64,000 bases of DNA from CAYZPB01 sp964551195 (GTDB lineage: Bacteria; Bacillota; Bacilli; Tepidibacillales; Tepidibacillaceae), in assembly GCA_964551195.1 (NCBI GenBank), contig CAZKBI010000001.1, positions 18,525 through 82,524 on the forward strand, written 5' to 3'. The notes under the pieces were generated by a model that worked only from the letters and a program-made list of their open reading frames with translations, had not been told where the DNA came from and did no database searches. Shown piece after piece: positions 44,802-54,103 of the stretch. The first letter of the stretch is position 1, and the number at the start of each line of letters is the position of its first letter. A program made the position numbers and the translations under genes.

Positions 44802-45347
44802 ATGGCAATTAAAATAATTATAACTGATGGCGATCCGATGCTTCGGCAGAAATCAAAAGAAGTAGCAGAGATTACTGACCGCACAATTAAATTATTAGAT
44901 AATTTGGTTGAGACAATGCGCGATGCTGAAGGCGTTGGTCTTGCTGCCATTCAAATTTCTCACCCATTGCGGGTTGCGGTAATTGATGTTGGCGAAGGAT
45001 TAGTTGAATTAATCAACCCGGAGTTTGTTGAGTGTATGGACGAACAGACTGGTTTAGAGGGCTGTCTCAGCGTGCCAGGACTTTATGGTAGGGTTACACG
45101 ATCCAATAAGATTATTCTAAAAACCTTAAATCGCGCAGGCGAAGAAGTTCAAATCGAAGCTGAGGGCTTCTTAGCAAGAGCAATTCAACATGAGATGGAC
45201 CATATGGATGGCAAACTATTTACTGATATTGCTGAAGAGACTTATGACGCTGCGATGATTGAAGAAGAAGTTGAGCAGGAACGTGCGGTAGAGGCGGCAA
45301 ATAAAAAGCAAGCTGAAAGTGAAGAGCAGGTTGAAAGTAACGAGTAG
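44802..45347 (+). CDS. def: Peptide deformylase
   Basis: 181 aa Fe(II)/Zn hydrolase removing N-formyl groups from nascent proteins. The three motifs are present: GVGLAAIQ (44-51), EGCLS with metal ligand Cys88, and HEMDH with ligands His130 and His134. The acidic C-terminal tail (Glu/Gln-rich, ~25 residues) is longer than usual. Two in-frame ATGs (44799, 44802) are possible; the second has the better spacing from AAGGAGG. fmt follows, the usual partner. Confidence 0.95.
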   Translation: MAIKIIITDGDPMLRQKSKEVAEITDRTIKLLDNLVETMRDAEGVGLAAIQISHPLRVAVIDVGEGLVELINPEFVECMDEQTGLEGCLSVPGLYGRVTRSNKIILKTLNRAGEEVQIEAEGFLARAIQHEMDHMDGKLFTDIAEETYDAAMIEEEVEQERAVEAANKKQAESEEQVESNE

Positions 45348-45377
45348 CAAGCACTAATATTTTTCGGAGGTAATTTA

Positions 45378-46316
45378 ATGAGAATCGTTTTCATGGGAAC
45401 GCCGGATTTTGCAGTTAAAAGCCTAGAAGCCTTATGCTTATCAGAGCATGAGGTTATTGGTGTTGTTACACAGCCTGACAAGCCGGTTGGGCGCAGAAAA
45501 ATTATCCAGCCAGGTCCAGTGAAAGTCTACGCTGAAAAACAAGGTCTTGAGGTCTACCAACCTTACAATGTTAAGGATCGTGACGCAGTAGATTATATCC
45601 TTGGCTGGCAACCCGATCTGATTGTGACTGCTGCCTATGGCCAGATTCTGCCTCTGCCATTACTGGATAGGCCACGGCACAAGGCAATTAATGTTCACGC
45701 TTCTTTGTTACCGAAATACCGTGGTGCGGCGCCAATAAATCGCGCAATAATCGAGGGTGAAAAGGTTAGTGGCGTAACAATTATATATATGACCGAAAGA
45801 ATGGACGCTGGCGATATAATTCTACAAAAGGAGTTTGAAATTAGCGACGAGATGACTGCCGGCGAACTTACACTAAATTTAAGCGAGGTTGGTGCTGAGC
45901 TCTTACTGGAAGCAGTAGATGATATTGCTAAGGCAAGAGTTATGCGTAAAGTGCAGGACGAGTCACTTATAAGCTATGCACCAATGTTAAAACGTGAAGA
46001 CGAACTGATTGATTGGTCGCGGACCAGCAGGGAGATTAACAACCTAATACGTGGTTTAAACCCGTCACCTGGTGCCTTCACCTATCTTAACGAAAGAGTT
46101 TTTAAGTTATGGCGAGCAGCGGTCTTGCCAGTCAAGCATTCGGAAGAACCGGGAACAATTCTGCAAATAGATAAGGAGGAATTACTTGTTGCGACAGGCG
46201 ATTCAGCTCTTAACTTACTTGAGGTGCAGCCGGCTGGCAGAAAACCGATGTCGATAGCTGCGTTTTTACAAGGGTCACATCTAGCTAAAGGAGACATGTT
46301 CGGTGAGAGAAAATAG
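45378..46316 (+). CDS. fmt: Methionyl-tRNA formyltransferase
   Basis: 312 aa. The N-terminal formyltransferase domain has VFMGTPDFAVKSLEAL, the catalytic NVHASLLPKYRGAAPINRAI and ITAAYGQILP-type strand (VTAAYGQILPLPLL); the C-terminal oligonucleotide-binding domain follows (residues ~205-312, RGLNPSPGAFT). It formylates initiator Met-tRNA with 10-formyl-THF. CGGAGGTAA precedes the ATG. It overlaps rsmB by 14 bases. Confidence 0.96.
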   Translation: MRIVFMGTPDFAVKSLEALCLSEHEVIGVVTQPDKPVGRRKIIQPGPVKVYAEKQGLEVYQPYNVKDRDAVDYILGWQPDLIVTAAYGQILPLPLLDRPRHKAINVHASLLPKYRGAAPINRAIIEGEKVSGVTIIYMTERMDAGDIILQKEFEISDEMTAGELTLNLSEVGAELLLEAVDDIAKARVMRKVQDESLISYAPMLKREDELIDWSRTSREINNLIRGLNPSPGAFTYLNERVFKLWRAAVLPVKHSEEPGTILQIDKEELLVATGDSALNLLEVQPAGRKPMSIAAFLQGSHLAKGDMFGERK

Positions 46317-47673
46317 TAAAGCAGAAAATGGGAGAGAGCTGTCTCTAATCGTCTTAAATAAGATTGAACAGGAGCGAGCCTATAGTAATATTCAGTTGAA
46401 CCATGCAATCAATCAGAACAATCTATCAGCGCTGGAAGTTGGATTGGCGACTGAAATAGTTTATGGAACCCTGCAAAGAAGAGGGACTTTAGATTGGGTA
46501 ATTAATAAATTTGTGCGTGATGATCGGAAGCTGGAGGACTGGGTAAGAAATCTTATCCGTTTAAGTCTATATCAGCTTTTGTTTTTGGAAAGAATTCCTG
46601 AGCATGCCATTGTTAATGAGGCGGTTGAGCTTGCAAAAAAACATGGGCATAAAGGAATTTCCGGCTTCGTCAATGGTGTCCTGCGTAGTGCAATCAGAAA
46701 CAAAGATTCTTTATTAGATTTTTCAAACCTTACTACTAAGGAAAGATTGTCGATTGAGTCCTCACATCCGAAATGGTTTGTTAAAAAAATGGAGATGCAA
46801 TTTGGTGAGGAACAAGCAGAGGAAATCTGCTATGCCAATCTTGAGCGTCCCATAGCCGTTGTTCGAGCTAATCTGCTAAAAACAACGCGCGATGAATTGT
46901 TGACAAGTCTGAGAGCTGAATTTGGAGAAGATGCATTAATCACTGAATCTCCGATTAGTAGTGCTGCTATTAGAATAATCGGCTCGGGCAATTTAACAGC
47001 AACAGATTTATATAAGGAGGGATACTACTCAATTCAGGACGATAGTTCAATGTTAGTTGCCGAGATTGTTGAACCGACTCCTGGCATGACAGTACTTGAT
47101 GCAACCGCTGCACCTGGCGGCAAAACACTTTATCTAGCTGAGATAATGCAAAATAAGGGGCGAATTATTGCTACAGACCTATATGAACAGCGGCTTAAGC
47201 TGATTACAGAGCAGGCAGAGCGTTTAGATATCACTATAGTTGAAACTCATGTTTGCGATGCAAATAACCTGAAGGATAATTATGGGCCAATTTTCGATCG
47301 AATACTACTTGACGCTCCTTGTTCAGGACTTGGTGTTCTACGCCGCAAGCCAGAGTTGAAATGGCGTTTAAGGGAAGCAGAAATATTAGAACTAGCAGCT
47401 ATTCAATTGGAATTATTAAATAATCTTGCACCATTACTTAAAAAGGGTGGCATCTTTGTTTACAGCACCTGCACCTTAGCGCAAGAAGAAAACCAGGATG
47501 TTATCAAGGCCTTTCTCGCTGAAAATACTGATTATCAACTTGATAGTCAGCTTGCAGACTTAATTAATGCAAAGATCGTGGAAAAGGCAGAGCTTGAACC
47601 AGGAATGTTGCAATTATTACCACACTATTTCAACTCAGATGGATTTTTTATTTCGAGAATGGTAAAATCTTAG
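46303..47673 (+). CDS. rsmB: 16S rRNA (cytosine-967-C5)-methyltransferase RsmB
   Basis: 456 aa. An N-terminal NusB-like RNA-binding domain (residues ~10-145, IVYGTLQRRGTLDWVI, FVNGVLR) precedes the SAM methyltransferase with DATAAPGGKTLYLAEIM, LDAPCSGLGVLRRKPELKW and the catalytic-cysteine motif YSTCTLAQEEN. GTG at 46303 follows AAGGAG at nine bases and lies inside the end of fmt. It methylates C967 of 16S rRNA. Confidence 0.95.
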   Translation: MRENSKAENGRELSLIVLNKIEQERAYSNIQLNHAINQNNLSALEVGLATEIVYGTLQRRGTLDWVINKFVRDDRKLEDWVRNLIRLSLYQLLFLERIPEHAIVNEAVELAKKHGHKGISGFVNGVLRSAIRNKDSLLDFSNLTTKERLSIESSHPKWFVKKMEMQFGEEQAEEICYANLERPIAVVRANLLKTTRDELLTSLRAEFGEDALITESPISSAAIRIIGSGNLTATDLYKEGYYSIQDDSSMLVAEIVEPTPGMTVLDATAAPGGKTLYLAEIMQNKGRIIATDLYEQRLKLITEQAERLDITIVETHVCDANNLKDNYGPIFDRILLDAPCSGLGVLRRKPELKWRLREAEILELAAIQLELLNNLAPLLKKGGIFVYSTCTLAQEENQDVIKAFLAENTDYQLDSQLADLINAKIVEKAELEPGMLQLLPHYFNSDGFFISRMVKS

Positions 47674-47697
47674 GAAATAAGAAAGATTGGTGGCTTA

Positions 47698-48732
47698 ATG
47701 GCTAAAATTAATGTTTACGACTTTACATATGATGCTTGGTTGAGATGGGCTGAAGAAAATAATGAGCCGGCTTTTCGGGCACAACAAATTTATGAATGGC
47801 TTTACCAGAAGAAGGTTACATCCTTCCGTGATATGAGCAACCTGTCTAATAAATTACGGCAAGAACTCGATAATGGTTTTAGTTTTTCCAGAATCTCTAT
47901 TATGGAGCAACTTGATTCGACCAAAACGACAAAGTTTCTCTTTAAATTAGAGGATGGTGAGAGTATAGAGACGGTGCTGATGCGTCAATCTTACGGCAAC
48001 AGTGTCTGCATTTCTACCCAGGTTGGTTGCAAAATGGGTTGTAGCTTCTGCGCCTCAACAATTAACGGCTGGCGACGCAATTTAACCACGGGAGAGATGG
48101 TGCAACAGTTTTTACAGGTAGAACGCTTCTTAAATCGGCAGGATGAGCGGATTAGTAGCATCGTTATTATGGGGATTGGTGAGCCTTTTGATAATTTTTC
48201 GGAAACAATGAATTTTATTAAGATCGCAAATTCAGATAACGGTTTCAATATTGGACAAAGGCATATTACAGTCTCAACTTGTGGTATTGTGCCAGAAATT
48301 TATCGGTTTGCTGATCTAAAAAACCAAGTGGTTCTGGCTATTTCATTACATGCTGCTAATAATAAATTACGTTCTGAGCTAATGCCGATTAATAATAAAT
48401 ATCCGATTGAGGAATTAATGGTTGCCCTTTCATATTATGTAAGGACGACTGGTAGAAGGGTTACCTTTGAATATGCACTAATTAAAGATGTTAATGATGG
48501 AACGGCGCAAGCGAAGGAGCTGGCACTTCTTCTTAAAGATATCAAAGCACATGTGAACCTGATACCGGTTAATCCAGTGGAGGGTAAAAGTTTTACCAAA
48601 AGCAATAGTAGCCAATTATCAGTTTTTAAAGAGATCTTAGAAAAAGAGAACATTACAACAACAATTAGAAAAGAATTGGGCAAGGAAATTGCTGCAGCCT
48701 GCGGTCAGTTGCGGGCTCGTGATCTATCGTGA
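47698..48732 (+). CDS. rlmN: Dual-specificity 23S rRNA/tRNA (adenine-C2)-methyltransferase RlmN
   Basis: 344 aa radical-SAM enzyme. The 4Fe-4S cluster ligands are Cys111, Cys115 and Cys118 in CKMGCSFC; the C-terminal Cys335 (AACGQL) is the conserved cysteine that resolves the methylated intermediate. RAQQIYEWLYQK is the N-terminal family motif. It methylates A2503 of 23S rRNA and A37 of some tRNAs. Chlor-type Cfr enzymes are excluded by the prpC-prkC neighbourhood and overall sequence. Confidence 0.95.
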   Translation: MAKINVYDFTYDAWLRWAEENNEPAFRAQQIYEWLYQKKVTSFRDMSNLSNKLRQELDNGFSFSRISIMEQLDSTKTTKFLFKLEDGESIETVLMRQSYGNSVCISTQVGCKMGCSFCASTINGWRRNLTTGEMVQQFLQVERFLNRQDERISSIVIMGIGEPFDNFSETMNFIKIANSDNGFNIGQRHITVSTCGIVPEIYRFADLKNQVVLAISLHAANNKLRSELMPINNKYPIEELMVALSYYVRTTGRRVTFEYALIKDVNDGTAQAKELALLLKDIKAHVNLIPVNPVEGKSFTKSNSSQLSVFKEILEKENITTTIRKELGKEIAAACGQLRARDLS

Positions 48733-48749
48733 TGAAGCGGGGTGACAAG

Positions 48750-49529
48750 ATGCATATTACTTCGAGAACAGACATTGGAAAAGTAAGAGAAATTAATGAG
48801 GATTTTGTATTTATTAGTCCATTTGCGGGAGATGATCTTTCGCTAGTCATCTTGGCTGACGGCATGGGTGGTCACTTAGCTGGAGAGATAGCAAGTGCCG
48901 ATGCTGTAAATTCGATTGCGACTACAATTATGAACGGACTAGGAGCAGCCACAACTGCTGTAGAATATCCGTCTTTAGTGGAAGCTGCGATTAATAATGC
49001 AAACTCAGAAATTTACACTCAATCACATACTGATGATAAATTAAAAGGCATGGGTACAACAATTGTACTAGCACTTGTCGCTGAATCTGCAGCAACTATT
49101 GGTCATATTGGGGATAGTAGAGCCTATCTATTTTCTGAAGATGAGCTTAAGCTTAAAACAAGTGACCACACGCTAGTTAATGAACTATTTATTAATGAGA
49201 AAATTACCCGCGAAGAAGCTCGAAACCATCCTCAGAAAAATGTTCTTACCCGCGCACTGGGCACTGATGCTGAGGTAAAAATTGATATTATCGAAGTTAA
49301 CTGGAAACAGGGAGACATAATTTTGCTCTGTAGCGATGGATTAAGTAACAATCTAACTTTTTCGGATCTAGAATATTTCATCAGTGAATATCAAGATTGC
49401 TTAGAGAAGTTAGCTGATAAATTAATCGCTGTCGCTTTAGAAAATGGCGGCGAAGATAATATCTCTTTAATCCTTGTAAAAAATCAGAAATCAGTAAAAA
49501 CAAAGTGCGGTGAAGTTGATGGTTGGTAG
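48750..49529 (+). CDS. prpC: PP2C-type Ser/Thr protein phosphatase PrpC/Stp
   Basis: 259 aa. Metal-binding aspartates are visible in REINEDF, LADGMGGHLAGE, GHIGDSRAYLF, LCSDGL and GGEDNIS. It removes phosphates placed by the adjacent kinase. ATG at 48750 follows GCGGGGTGAC; an in-frame GTG/ATG pair at 48729/48732 lies upstream of this site and is less likely. Its end overlaps prkC by 11 bases, so kinase and phosphatase are coupled. Confidence 0.95.
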   Translation: MHITSRTDIGKVREINEDFVFISPFAGDDLSLVILADGMGGHLAGEIASADAVNSIATTIMNGLGAATTAVEYPSLVEAAINNANSEIYTQSHTDDKLKGMGTTIVLALVAESAATIGHIGDSRAYLFSEDELKLKTSDHTLVNELFINEKITREEARNHPQKNVLTRALGTDAEVKIDIIEVNWKQGDIILLCSDGLSNNLTFSDLEYFISEYQDCLEKLADKLIAVALENGGEDNISLILVKNQKSVKTKCGEVDGW

Positions 49530-51432
49530 AATTTTTGAGAACCGCTATAAATTAATTGCAAAAATCGGTAGTGGCGGTACTGCTGACGTCTACTTAGCGA
49601 TTGATTTAGTTGATAATACTGAACTTGCGATAAAAGTTCTACACTCTCAGTTGGCCGACGATATTGAGTTTGTTAAACGATTTCGCCGCGAGGCTGAGGC
49701 TGCGACACGCCTAAACCATAAAAACATAGTAAAAATATATAGCATCAATGAAGAAGATAATACATATTATATTCTGATGGAGTACGTGAAGGGAGATAAC
49801 CTTAAAGGTGTCCTTAACCGTCAGGGTTATTTGCCAGTTGAGGAAGCGGTTGCAATTGTGATGCAAATTACTGATGCCTTAATACATGCTCATCAGAATA
49901 AAGTAATTCATCGTGATATTAAACCACATAACATTTTATATAATGATGGTGAGATAAAGATAACGGATTTTGGAATAGCTCGGACAATCTCACAGTCAAC
50001 GATTACACATACCGGCTCAGTTCTGGGCTCGATTCATTACCTTTCACCAGAGCAGGCTCGTGGTGGATGGACAGATGAGAGGACCGACATCTATTCACTG
50101 GGAATAGTTTTTTACGAGATGTTAACGGGTGAGCTACCTTTCTCTGGAGATACGCCAATCTCTGTAATTCTGAAACATTTAGAGGACGACTATGTTTATC
50201 CGCGTGAACTACGACCTGAAATTCAACAGAGCGTCGAGAATGTTATTAGGAAGATGCTCGTAAAAAATCCGCGTAATCGTTACAGCTCAGCTGCTGAGAT
50301 CAAATTGGATTTAGGAACAGTTTTGGACCAAGAGCGGCTTAACGAGCCAATCTATCATGCGGAGACGGGCCTAATCGATGAAAGTGAGTATACGATAAAA
50401 ATTCCGTCTACTAATAACCAAACATATTCGAATAATCAGGCGGAATCAAATAAAGCTGACTCATTTTTTTTAAACAAAGGAAATCTCAAGTTTGTTCTAC
50501 CAATTTTGTTAGCGATTCTCATCATCACTCTAGTTATTGGGAGCATCTATTTCTTAACAGCTAGTAATAATGACGAAATTATAATGCCCGATCTAGTAAA
50601 TCTTGAATTGGATGCTGCACTTGAAATGCTCCAACCACTAGATGTTACTTATGTAGTAATTGGTGAATCTAGCAATACGATTGACTCGGGGATTATTATT
50701 AAACAAGAGCCAGTAGCCGATGGAACAATCACTCCGTTTTCTGAGGTTAAACTTTATGTGAGCACTGGTGTTAAGCATCCGGAAATGCCGGACTTAATTA
50801 ACAAACAAGAAAACATTGCACTTTTTACATTAAGGCAACTAGGCGTGAAGGAAGAAAATATCAGCATAATTGAAGAGTATAACGACTCGGTTAATAAAGG
50901 TTTAATTTACAATCACAGTCCCTACATTGGGATGGATTTAGATATAAATAAGACTAAGATTACGCTCTATATCAGTAAGGGTAGTGACCGTTCTGTAATG
51001 CCTGACTTGCGTAACCTTCTGCTATCTGAAGCTGAGGCGATTCTCTTACAAAGGGATATTGTTATTGAAAAAGTAATTAGGGAAATGACACTTACAGCGG
51101 AAAAGGGAAGAGTTTACAAGCAGGAACCATTTAAACCAGGCGACGGTATCTCTATAAATGATAAGGTTACTCTTTATGTAAGTGAGGGCTATCCAGATGA
51201 AGTAAGTAGGGTTAGTGAAGATGTTACTGTTATATTAGAAGACTCAAAGTATCATCAGGTACGCATCGAAATATATGATTCCCGGTATCGGAACATTGAA
51301 TTCAGTAATGAAAGAGTTAGAGGAAATCAAGACTATTCAGTCGAGCTTATTCTATTACCAGATGATATTGGCACGATAACAGTCTATGTCAATGATAAAG
51401 TTTATCTGACAAGGACTGTCAACTATAATTAA
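49519..51432 (+). CDS. prkC: PASTA-domain Ser/Thr protein kinase PrkC
   Basis: 637 aa. Cytoplasmic kinase domain: GSGGTADVYLAI, Lys39 in AIKVL, His131-Arg-Asp133 in HRDIKPHN, DFGIART, SPEQARGG. One membrane helix at ~325-346 leads to three extracellular PASTA domains, each starting with a MPDL motif, that bind muropeptide or lipid II in homologues. An additional ~80-residue beta-rich tail follows the third PASTA; I do not recognise it. ATG at 49519 follows GCGGTGA. It links wall status to division, stationary phase or germination in relatives. Confidence 0.95.
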   Translation: MVGRIFENRYKLIAKIGSGGTADVYLAIDLVDNTELAIKVLHSQLADDIEFVKRFRREAEAATRLNHKNIVKIYSINEEDNTYYILMEYVKGDNLKGVLNRQGYLPVEEAVAIVMQITDALIHAHQNKVIHRDIKPHNILYNDGEIKITDFGIARTISQSTITHTGSVLGSIHYLSPEQARGGWTDERTDIYSLGIVFYEMLTGELPFSGDTPISVILKHLEDDYVYPRELRPEIQQSVENVIRKMLVKNPRNRYSSAAEIKLDLGTVLDQERLNEPIYHAETGLIDESEYTIKIPSTNNQTYSNNQAESNKADSFFLNKGNLKFVLPILLAILIITLVIGSIYFLTASNNDEIIMPDLVNLELDAALEMLQPLDVTYVVIGESSNTIDSGIIIKQEPVADGTITPFSEVKLYVSTGVKHPEMPDLINKQENIALFTLRQLGVKEENISIIEEYNDSVNKGLIYNHSPYIGMDLDINKTKITLYISKGSDRSVMPDLRNLLLSEAEAILLQRDIVIEKVIREMTLTAEKGRVYKQEPFKPGDGISINDKVTLYVSEGYPDEVSRVSEDVTVILEDSKYHQVRIEIYDSRYRNIEFSNERVRGNQDYSVELILLPDDIGTITVYVNDKVYLTRTVNYN

Positions 51433-51444
51433 TAGGAGTGTATG

Positions 51445-52326
51445 ATGTTAACAGGACAAATTGTACGTGCGCTTAGTAGCTTTTATTATATACAGTGTGA
51501 ACAAGAGTTGTACGAATCAAAGGCAAGAGGTCTCTTTAAGTTAAAAGAGCAGACTCCACTTGTTGGTGATTACGTTGAATTTGTCTTAACGGATAACAAT
51601 ATTGGTGTGATTACAGGAATTTTGCCGAGAAAGAATGAACTTAAGCGACCACCAATTAGCAACGTCGATCAAGTACTTGTAGTTGTTTCGGCTGTGGAAC
51701 CTGCGATCAGTACTTTTGGCTTAGATAAGTTCATTATCCATATCGAACAAGCTGGAATTCCACTTATCATCTGCTTTACTAAATTGGACTTATTAGAGAA
51801 TCTGCGGAGAATTGATGATATAATCGATGCATATAATGATATTGGCTATCAGACGATTAAAAGTGATCTTTCTAAAACAGATTTAGTTCCACTAAAAGAA
51901 CTCTTATCCGACAAAATAACTGTCCTAGCAGGTCAATCAGGTGTTGGAAAATCCACCTTGCTGAATCGATTAATACTAGAGGCCGAAGCAACTGTCGGCG
52001 ATGTTAGTAAACGCCTAGGAAGAGGCAAACAGACAACGCGAGAAGTCCAATTATATTCAATCCAGTCTGGCGGAATGATTGCGGATACGCCCGGTTTTAG
52101 TCAGTTAGATTTTACTGGTATTGAAATAGATGATTTAAGTAGTTTATTTATTGAATTTGCAACATATGCGGAGAATTGTCGATTTCGTGGCTGTAAACAT
52201 TATAATGAACCAGACTGCGGCGTTAAAGAAGCTGTTAAGACGGGGGAAATTCAAGTTTGGCGCTACGAGAATTACTTAAGTTTTCTTAAAGAAATTATTG
52301 AGCGAGATGAGCAGAAATGGAGGTAA
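51445..52326 (+). CDS. rsgA: Ribosome small-subunit biogenesis GTPase RsgA
   Basis: 293 aa. It has an N-terminal OB fold, a circularly permuted GTPase (G4 TKLD precedes the P-loop GQSGVGKST with Lys169, then DTPGFSQLDF), and a C-terminal zinc site in CRFRGCKHYNEPDC. It checks late 30S maturation. Two ATGs (51442, 51445) follow AGGAG; the second has better spacing. It is part of the conserved prpC-prkC-rsgA-rpe series; rpe starts five bases after its stop. Confidence 0.96.
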   Translation: MLTGQIVRALSSFYYIQCEQELYESKARGLFKLKEQTPLVGDYVEFVLTDNNIGVITGILPRKNELKRPPISNVDQVLVVVSAVEPAISTFGLDKFIIHIEQAGIPLIICFTKLDLLENLRRIDDIIDAYNDIGYQTIKSDLSKTDLVPLKELLSDKITVLAGQSGVGKSTLLNRLILEAEATVGDVSKRLGRGKQTTREVQLYSIQSGGMIADTPGFSQLDFTGIEIDDLSSLFIEFATYAENCRFRGCKHYNEPDCGVKEAVKTGEIQVWRYENYLSFLKEIIERDEQKWR

Positions 52327-52330
52327 GGTT

Positions 52331-52990
52331 ATGGTTAAGGTAGCACCATCAATTTTATCAGCGAATTTTTCTATATTATCGGATGAAATTCGAACGATCG
52401 AGGTTGCAGGAGCTGATATGCTGCACATCGATGTTATGGATGGACATTTTGTACCCAACATAACGATTGGACCATTAGTTGTTGAGGCAATTCGTCCGAT
52501 TACCAGTATTATCCTAGATGTTCACTTAATGATTGAAAATCCCGAGCGTTACATAAAGATGTTTGCTAGGTCAGGTGCTGATATTATCTCCATCCATCCA
52601 GAAGCGACGCATCACTTACATCGTGCGATTTATATGATAAAGAGTTTCGGGGTAAAAGCTGCTGTGGCTTTGAATCCAGCAACACCACTAACGGCAATTG
52701 AGAATGTTTTAGAGGATCTTGATATGGTTCTGATAATGAGTGTAAATCCTGGCTTTGGCGGTCAGGAGTTTATTCCAAGCTCCTTGCGCAAAATCAAACA
52801 ATTGAAAGAGATGATTGAGAAACGCGGGCTTGCCACCTTAATTCAGGTTGATGGTGGTATAAACGAATTTACTGGTAGTCAGGTTGTAGCGGCGGGGGCC
52901 GATGTACTTGTCGCTGGCTCCTATATTTTCGGACACGAAGATCGAGCAACTGCCATAGCTAGCTTAAAAAATAGCTATATGAGATGCTAA
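52331..52990 (+). CDS. rpe: Ribulose-phosphate 3-epimerase
   Basis: 219 aa TIM barrel. KVAPSILSANFSIL and DMLHIDVMDGHFVPNITIGP are N-terminal signatures with metal-binding His and Asp; LDVHLMI, VNPGFGGQ and QVDGGI follow. It interconverts ribulose-5-P and xylulose-5-P. ATG at 52331 follows GGAGGTAAGG; the longer ORF into rsgA is rejected. It ends the prpC-prkC-rsgA-rpe group. Confidence 0.96.
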   Translation: MVKVAPSILSANFSILSDEIRTIEVAGADMLHIDVMDGHFVPNITIGPLVVEAIRPITSIILDVHLMIENPERYIKMFARSGADIISIHPEATHHLHRAIYMIKSFGVKAAVALNPATPLTAIENVLEDLDMVLIMSVNPGFGGQEFIPSSLRKIKQLKEMIEKRGLATLIQVDGGINEFTGSQVVAAGADVLVAGSYIFGHEDRATAIASLKNSYMRC

Positions 52991-53037
52991 TTCCTACATC
53001 GTAGGTTTGAAGATAAGGATATTGATAGGAGCAAAAG

Positions 53038-53070
53038 ACCTAAGGATATCCAAGGGTTTTTTTGTTTTTA
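53038..53070 (+). terminator. Probable terminator after rpe
   Basis: ACCT and GGGT form the outer stem, GG/CC around ATAT the inner one, with an AA/AA internal loop, then seven T, a G and five more T. The inner GGATATCC could instead pair with an upstream GGATAT near 53017, so two conformations are possible. A separate CCTAC/GTAGG hairpin lies at 52992-53004. Confidence 0.55.
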
Positions 53071-53102
53071 AATTTAGGTACAATCACGCATTATGTTGGA
53101 AA

Positions 53103-53111
53103 TGATATAAT
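53103..53111 (+). promoter_or_regulatory. Candidate extended -10 promoter of the metF-metH unit
   Basis: TGATATAAT (53103-53111) with no good -35, about 90 bases upstream of metF. I see no S-box, SAM or cobalamin riboswitch consensus in the 207-base gap. Confidence 0.4.
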
Positions 53112-53126
53112 TAGAGAGGTAAGGAA

Positions 53127-53171
53127 ATGAGTATCGGAAATGGTGGCAAAATTGAATTTGTTGAATTGTAA
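53127..53171 (+). CDS. Possible 14-residue leader ORF upstream of metF
   Basis: ATG at 53127 opens a 14-codon reading frame (MSIGNGGKIEFVEL) ending in TAA at 53169-53171, with AGAGAGGTAAGGA directly upstream and a promoter -10 just before that. It contains no run of Met, Cys or other regulatory codons, so classical attenuation is not evident. It may be translated for coupling, or be chance. Confidence 0.25.
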   Translation: MSIGNGGKIEFVEL

Positions 53172-53197
53172 ATAGAGATGAAATAGAGGAGAGAATA

Positions 53198-54085
53198 ATG
53201 AAAATTACTGAAATATTTGGCAAGGATGATCCGGTTATCTCATTTGAGGTTTTTCCACCAAAAAGTGATTTAGGTATAGAAACTATTTATCAGACGATTG
53301 ACCTGCTGATTCCATTAGAGCCTGATTATATCAGTGTCACTTATGGTGCAGCCGGAAGTTCAAACAATACAAAAACTATTGAAATAGCTTCATATATTAA
53401 GAATAAGTGGAAAGTGGAGTCGGTTGCGCATCTAACCTGCATAAATTCTTCAAAAGAAAGAATCGACAAGGTATTAGCCGAACTAAAGGCGGAAAACGTC
53501 GAAAATATTTTAGCCCTGCGCGGAGATATACCGCAAGATCTGTTGTTAGAAAGCATTAATAGACGTGATTTTGCATATGCAAGAGATTTAATTAAACATC
53601 TACAGAGTGAACATGATTTTGCGATAAGCGGGGCCTGTTACCCTGAAGGACACATTGAAACACGCAATATTGAACTGGAACTAGAGCATTTAAGGCAAAA
53701 GGTAGACGCGGGCGCATCTTATCTGATTACGCAGTTATTTTTTGATAACGATGATTTCTTTGATTTTCTAGTTAAGGTCCGTGCTGCTGGTATCTCAGTG
53801 CCAATCCAAGCAGGTATTATGCCTGTACTTAACAAAAAGCAAATTAAGCGAATAACTGAGCTGTGCGGTGCGCGGATTCCGATTGTTCTTGAGGACGCAA
53901 TGAATCAATATGAGGACGATCCTGAGTTGCTGGCACAAGTCGGAATTGATTATGCTGTTAAGCAAATTATTGAATTAGTTACTCATGGTGTTGATGGTAT
54001 TCACATTTATACCATGAATAAACCAGAAGTTGCCAAGCAGATTATGGAGCGAATTAAACCGTATTTAAAGACAAGAGAAAACTAG
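53198..54085 (+). CDS. metF: Methylenetetrahydrofolate reductase MetF
   Basis: 295 aa FAD TIM barrel reducing 5,10-methylene-THF to 5-methyl-THF. The N-terminal SFEVFPPKSD carries the conserved active-site Glu; SVTYGAAGS, LALRGDIP, and SYLITQLFFDND are family blocks. GAGGAGAG precedes the ATG. Its product is the methyl donor for the MetH enzyme encoded two genes on. Confidence 0.93.
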   Translation: MKITEIFGKDDPVISFEVFPPKSDLGIETIYQTIDLLIPLEPDYISVTYGAAGSSNNTKTIEIASYIKNKWKVESVAHLTCINSSKERIDKVLAELKAENVENILALRGDIPQDLLLESINRRDFAYARDLIKHLQSEHDFAISGACYPEGHIETRNIELELEHLRQKVDAGASYLITQLFFDNDDFFDFLVKVRAAGISVPIQAGIMPVLNKKQIKRITELCGARIPIVLEDAMNQYEDDPELLAQVGIDYAVKQIIELVTHGVDGIHIYTMNKPEVAKQIMERIKPYLKTREN

Positions 54086-54103
54086 CTATAAGCAGGTGGT
54101 ATT

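Noticed and set aside
52991..53197. SAM or cobalamin riboswitch before metF
   Set aside because: No S-box or B12-box consensus can be read in this 207-base gap.
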